A stretch of DNA of 6,785 bases from positions 1 through 6,785 of the forward strand of contig JAQUYZ010000087.1 of NCBI GenBank assembly GCA_028691625.1, read 5' to 3'. The translations under genes and the position numbers were made by a program. This document shows positions 5,594-6,785 of the stretch, piece by piece (positions within the stretch are counted from its first letter, which is position 1; every line of letters begins with the position of its first letter). The DNA is from Eubacteriales bacterium (GTDB lineage: Bacteria; Bacillota; Clostridia; Peptostreptococcales; Anaerovoracaceae). The notes under the pieces were generated by a model. That model worked only from the letters and a program-made list of their open reading frames with translations, had not been told where the DNA came from and did not search any database.

Positions 5594-5652
5594 TGATTGT
5601 ATAGAAACAGTAACATGTTGCAAGGTCCCCCATACAACAAAATCAACGGAGG
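5594..5652 (+). other. Leader segment between terminator and ATPase start, with ribosome binding site
   Basis: After the U-tract about 54 bases lead to GGAGG (5648-5652), six bases before the ATPase ATG. The segment holds an 8-bp palindrome AACATGTT (5612-5619) and a second AAGGTC (5622-5627) like the one in the terminator's right arm (5579-5584). No further gene or clear structure is seen. The whole gap between yerC and the ATPase (5316-5658) is thus accounted for by promoters, aptamer, terminator and this segment. Confidence 0.6.
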
Positions 5653-5658
5653 TAGAAG

Positions 5659-6785
5659 ATGTTTGAACAACAAAAAATCGACGATGTTCTGGAACAGCTG
5701 TATGTAACCAGCCAGGAGGGATTAGCAGCCGACGAAGCCAAGGAACGTCTTGAGAAGTATGGTCCCAATGCGTTTCAGGAAAAGAAGCCGAAAACCAAAT
5801 TGCAAATGTTCTTGTCACAGCTGCGGGATCCAATGATTTATATCCTGTTTGGCGCAGTAATCATCTCATTATTTTTAAAGGAAATCAGCGATTCCGTTAT
5901 CATACTGGCTGTTATTCTTTTAAACGCAATCATAGGAGTAGTACAGGAGTCCAAAGCGGAAAAGTCTCTTGAGGCATTGAAAAAACTATCCAGCCCGACG
6001 GCTATGGTACGGCGGAACGGCCATATTATGGAAATACCGGCTGCAGAATTGGTAATCGGTGATATCGTCATTCTCGAAGCAGGCAGAATCATACCGGCGG
6101 ATTTACGGTTGATCAGTGCGATCAACATGAAGATCGAAGAGTCTGCGCTCACGGGAGAATCGGTACCTGTTCAAAAGGATGCGGAATTCATCGCAGACGG
6201 TGAAATCACCCTGGGCGATCGTCTGAACATGGCCTATTTATCAACCAGCGTCGCCTATGGAAGAGGCGAAGGTGTCGTTGTAAAAACCGGCATGGATACG
6301 GAAATCGGCAAAATCGCAAAAATGATCAACGAGAGTACAGAAGAAATGACTCCGCTGCAGAGGCGACTTGGTGATTTGGGCAAAATCCTGGGTATGCTGG
6401 CCATTGGATTATGTGTCGCTCTCTTTGCAGTTGCTTTACTCCAGGGCAGAGATGTAATGGAAATGCTCCTGACGGCAATCTCATTGGCTGTGGCCGCTGT
6501 TCCGGAAGGTCTTCCCGCAATTGTCACCATCGTACTCGCATTAGGCGTGCAAAGAATGGTGAAAGTAAATACCATCGTAAGAAGACTCCCCGCTGTGGAA
6601 ACGCTCGGTTCTGTCAGTGTCGTCTGCTCCGACAAGACCGGAACGCTGACACAGAATAAAATGACCGTTACCAAGGTATATGTGGATGAGGCATTACGTC
6701 ATGTATCCGAGCTTCGTTATGATACGGACAATTTGTTTATCGACGGCTTTGTTCTATGCACCGATGCTTCCATTGAAGATACCAT
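5659..6785 (+). CDS. P2-type cation ATPase (Ca2+/Mn2+ pump family), 3' end outside window
   Basis: The first 375 residues of a P2-type ATPase are present; family members are about 850-900 residues, so over half is missing to the right. An N-terminal cation-ATPase domain spans about 5-70 (EKYGPNAFQEKK at 32-43). TM1-TM2 lie near 58-97, ending in GVVQESKAEKSLEALKKL (93-110). Actuator-domain motifs are AGRIIPADLRL (141-151) and TGES (165-168). TM4 carries the ion-site motif VPEGLP (281-286), and Asp325 in SDKTGTLTQNKMTV is the phosphorylated residue. VPEGLP is shared by SERCA/PMR1-like pumps and bacterial Ca2+ and Mn2+ exporters, and the helices that would separate them are not in view. The upstream Mn-type riboswitch argues for Mn2+ efflux, like riboswitch-linked pumps such as lactococcal YoaB. 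The ATG is preceded by GGAGG at six bases. No frameshift or stop is seen. Confidence 0.93.
   Translation, partial: MFEQQKIDDVLEQLYVTSQEGLAADEAKERLEKYGPNAFQEKKPKTKLQMFLSQLRDPMIYILFGAVIISLFLKEISDSVIILAVILLNAIIGVVQESKAEKSLEALKKLSSPTAMVRRNGHIMEIPAAELVIGDIVILEAGRIIPADLRLISAINMKIEESALTGESVPVQKDAEFIADGEITLGDRLNMAYLSTSVAYGRGEGVVVKTGMDTEIGKIAKMINESTEEMTPLQRRLGDLGKILGMLAIGLCVALFAVALLQGRDVMEMLLTAISLAVAAVPEGLPAIVTIVLALGVQRMVKVNTIVRRLPAVETLGSVSVVCSDKTGTLTQNKMTVTKVYVDEALRHVSELRYDTDNLFIDGFVLCTDASIEDT

Noticed and set aside
5621..5652. CCCCC at 5627-5631 as an anti-ribosome-binding-site sequence pairing with GGAGG
   Set aside because: The best pairing contains an A-C mismatch in the middle, too weak to propose translational control.
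5614..5739. Possible upstream reading frame starting MLQGPPYNK in the ATPase leader
   Set aside because: It has no ribosome binding site and overlaps the ATPase start in another frame; the GGAGG at 5648 serves the ATPase.
5480..6674. Three minus-strand open frames (5480-5833, 5838-6152, 6255-6674) opposite the riboswitch and P2 ATPase
   Set aside because: The plus strand encodes an unbroken P-type ATPase with canonical motifs; the antisense translations show no domain and no start signals.

Overview
The window looks like chromosome from a low-to-moderate GC Gram-positive bacterium (Bacillota, probably Clostridia). The grounds are strong AGGAGG-type ribosome binding sites, TTGACA/TATAAT promoters with 17-base spacers, a YerC-family TrpR-like protein, and a yybP-ykoY-type (Mn2+) riboswitch in front of a P-type ATPase. 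Placement below phylum level is inference; no rRNA or other phylogenetic marker is present.

Layout. From right to left on the minus strand run a YerC-type small DNA-binding protein (5019-5315), a sodium:solute symporter with its own promoter and terminator (3379-4917), an ArsR/SmtB metalloregulator (2835-3200) followed 37 bases later by a Zn/Cd-type P1B ATPase (878-2797), an Sfp-type 4'-phosphopantetheinyl transferase (82-744), and probably the first codons of another gene running off the left edge (1-30). On the plus strand, a P2-type cation ATPase starts at 5659 and runs off the right edge. It has a 200-base leader holding a yybP-ykoY-like aptamer and an overlapping intrinsic terminator.

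Theme. Two unrelated metal-export modules sit about 2.5 kb apart with opposite control logic. The regulator/P1B-ATPase operon appears to be repressed through a 38-bp nested palindrome over its -10 box and released by Zn/Cd-type metals. The P2 ATPase appears to be switched on at the RNA level, where ligand binding (Mn2+ by family precedent) should hold the 3' aptamer strand and prevent terminator formation. The yerC promoter and the riboswitch promoter are divergent and share essentially the same -35 heptamer (5421-5427). The symporter's link to metal handling, if any, is unknown.

No CRISPR array, tRNA, rRNA, insertion sequence or phage gene was seen. The protein families are ordinary. The parts most worth attention are regulatory: the riboswitch with compensatory changes relative to a known aptamer, the shared -35 box, the nested operator, and a 17-bp palindrome just downstream of the symporter's predicted start site. 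I did not find evidence for a wholly new system.
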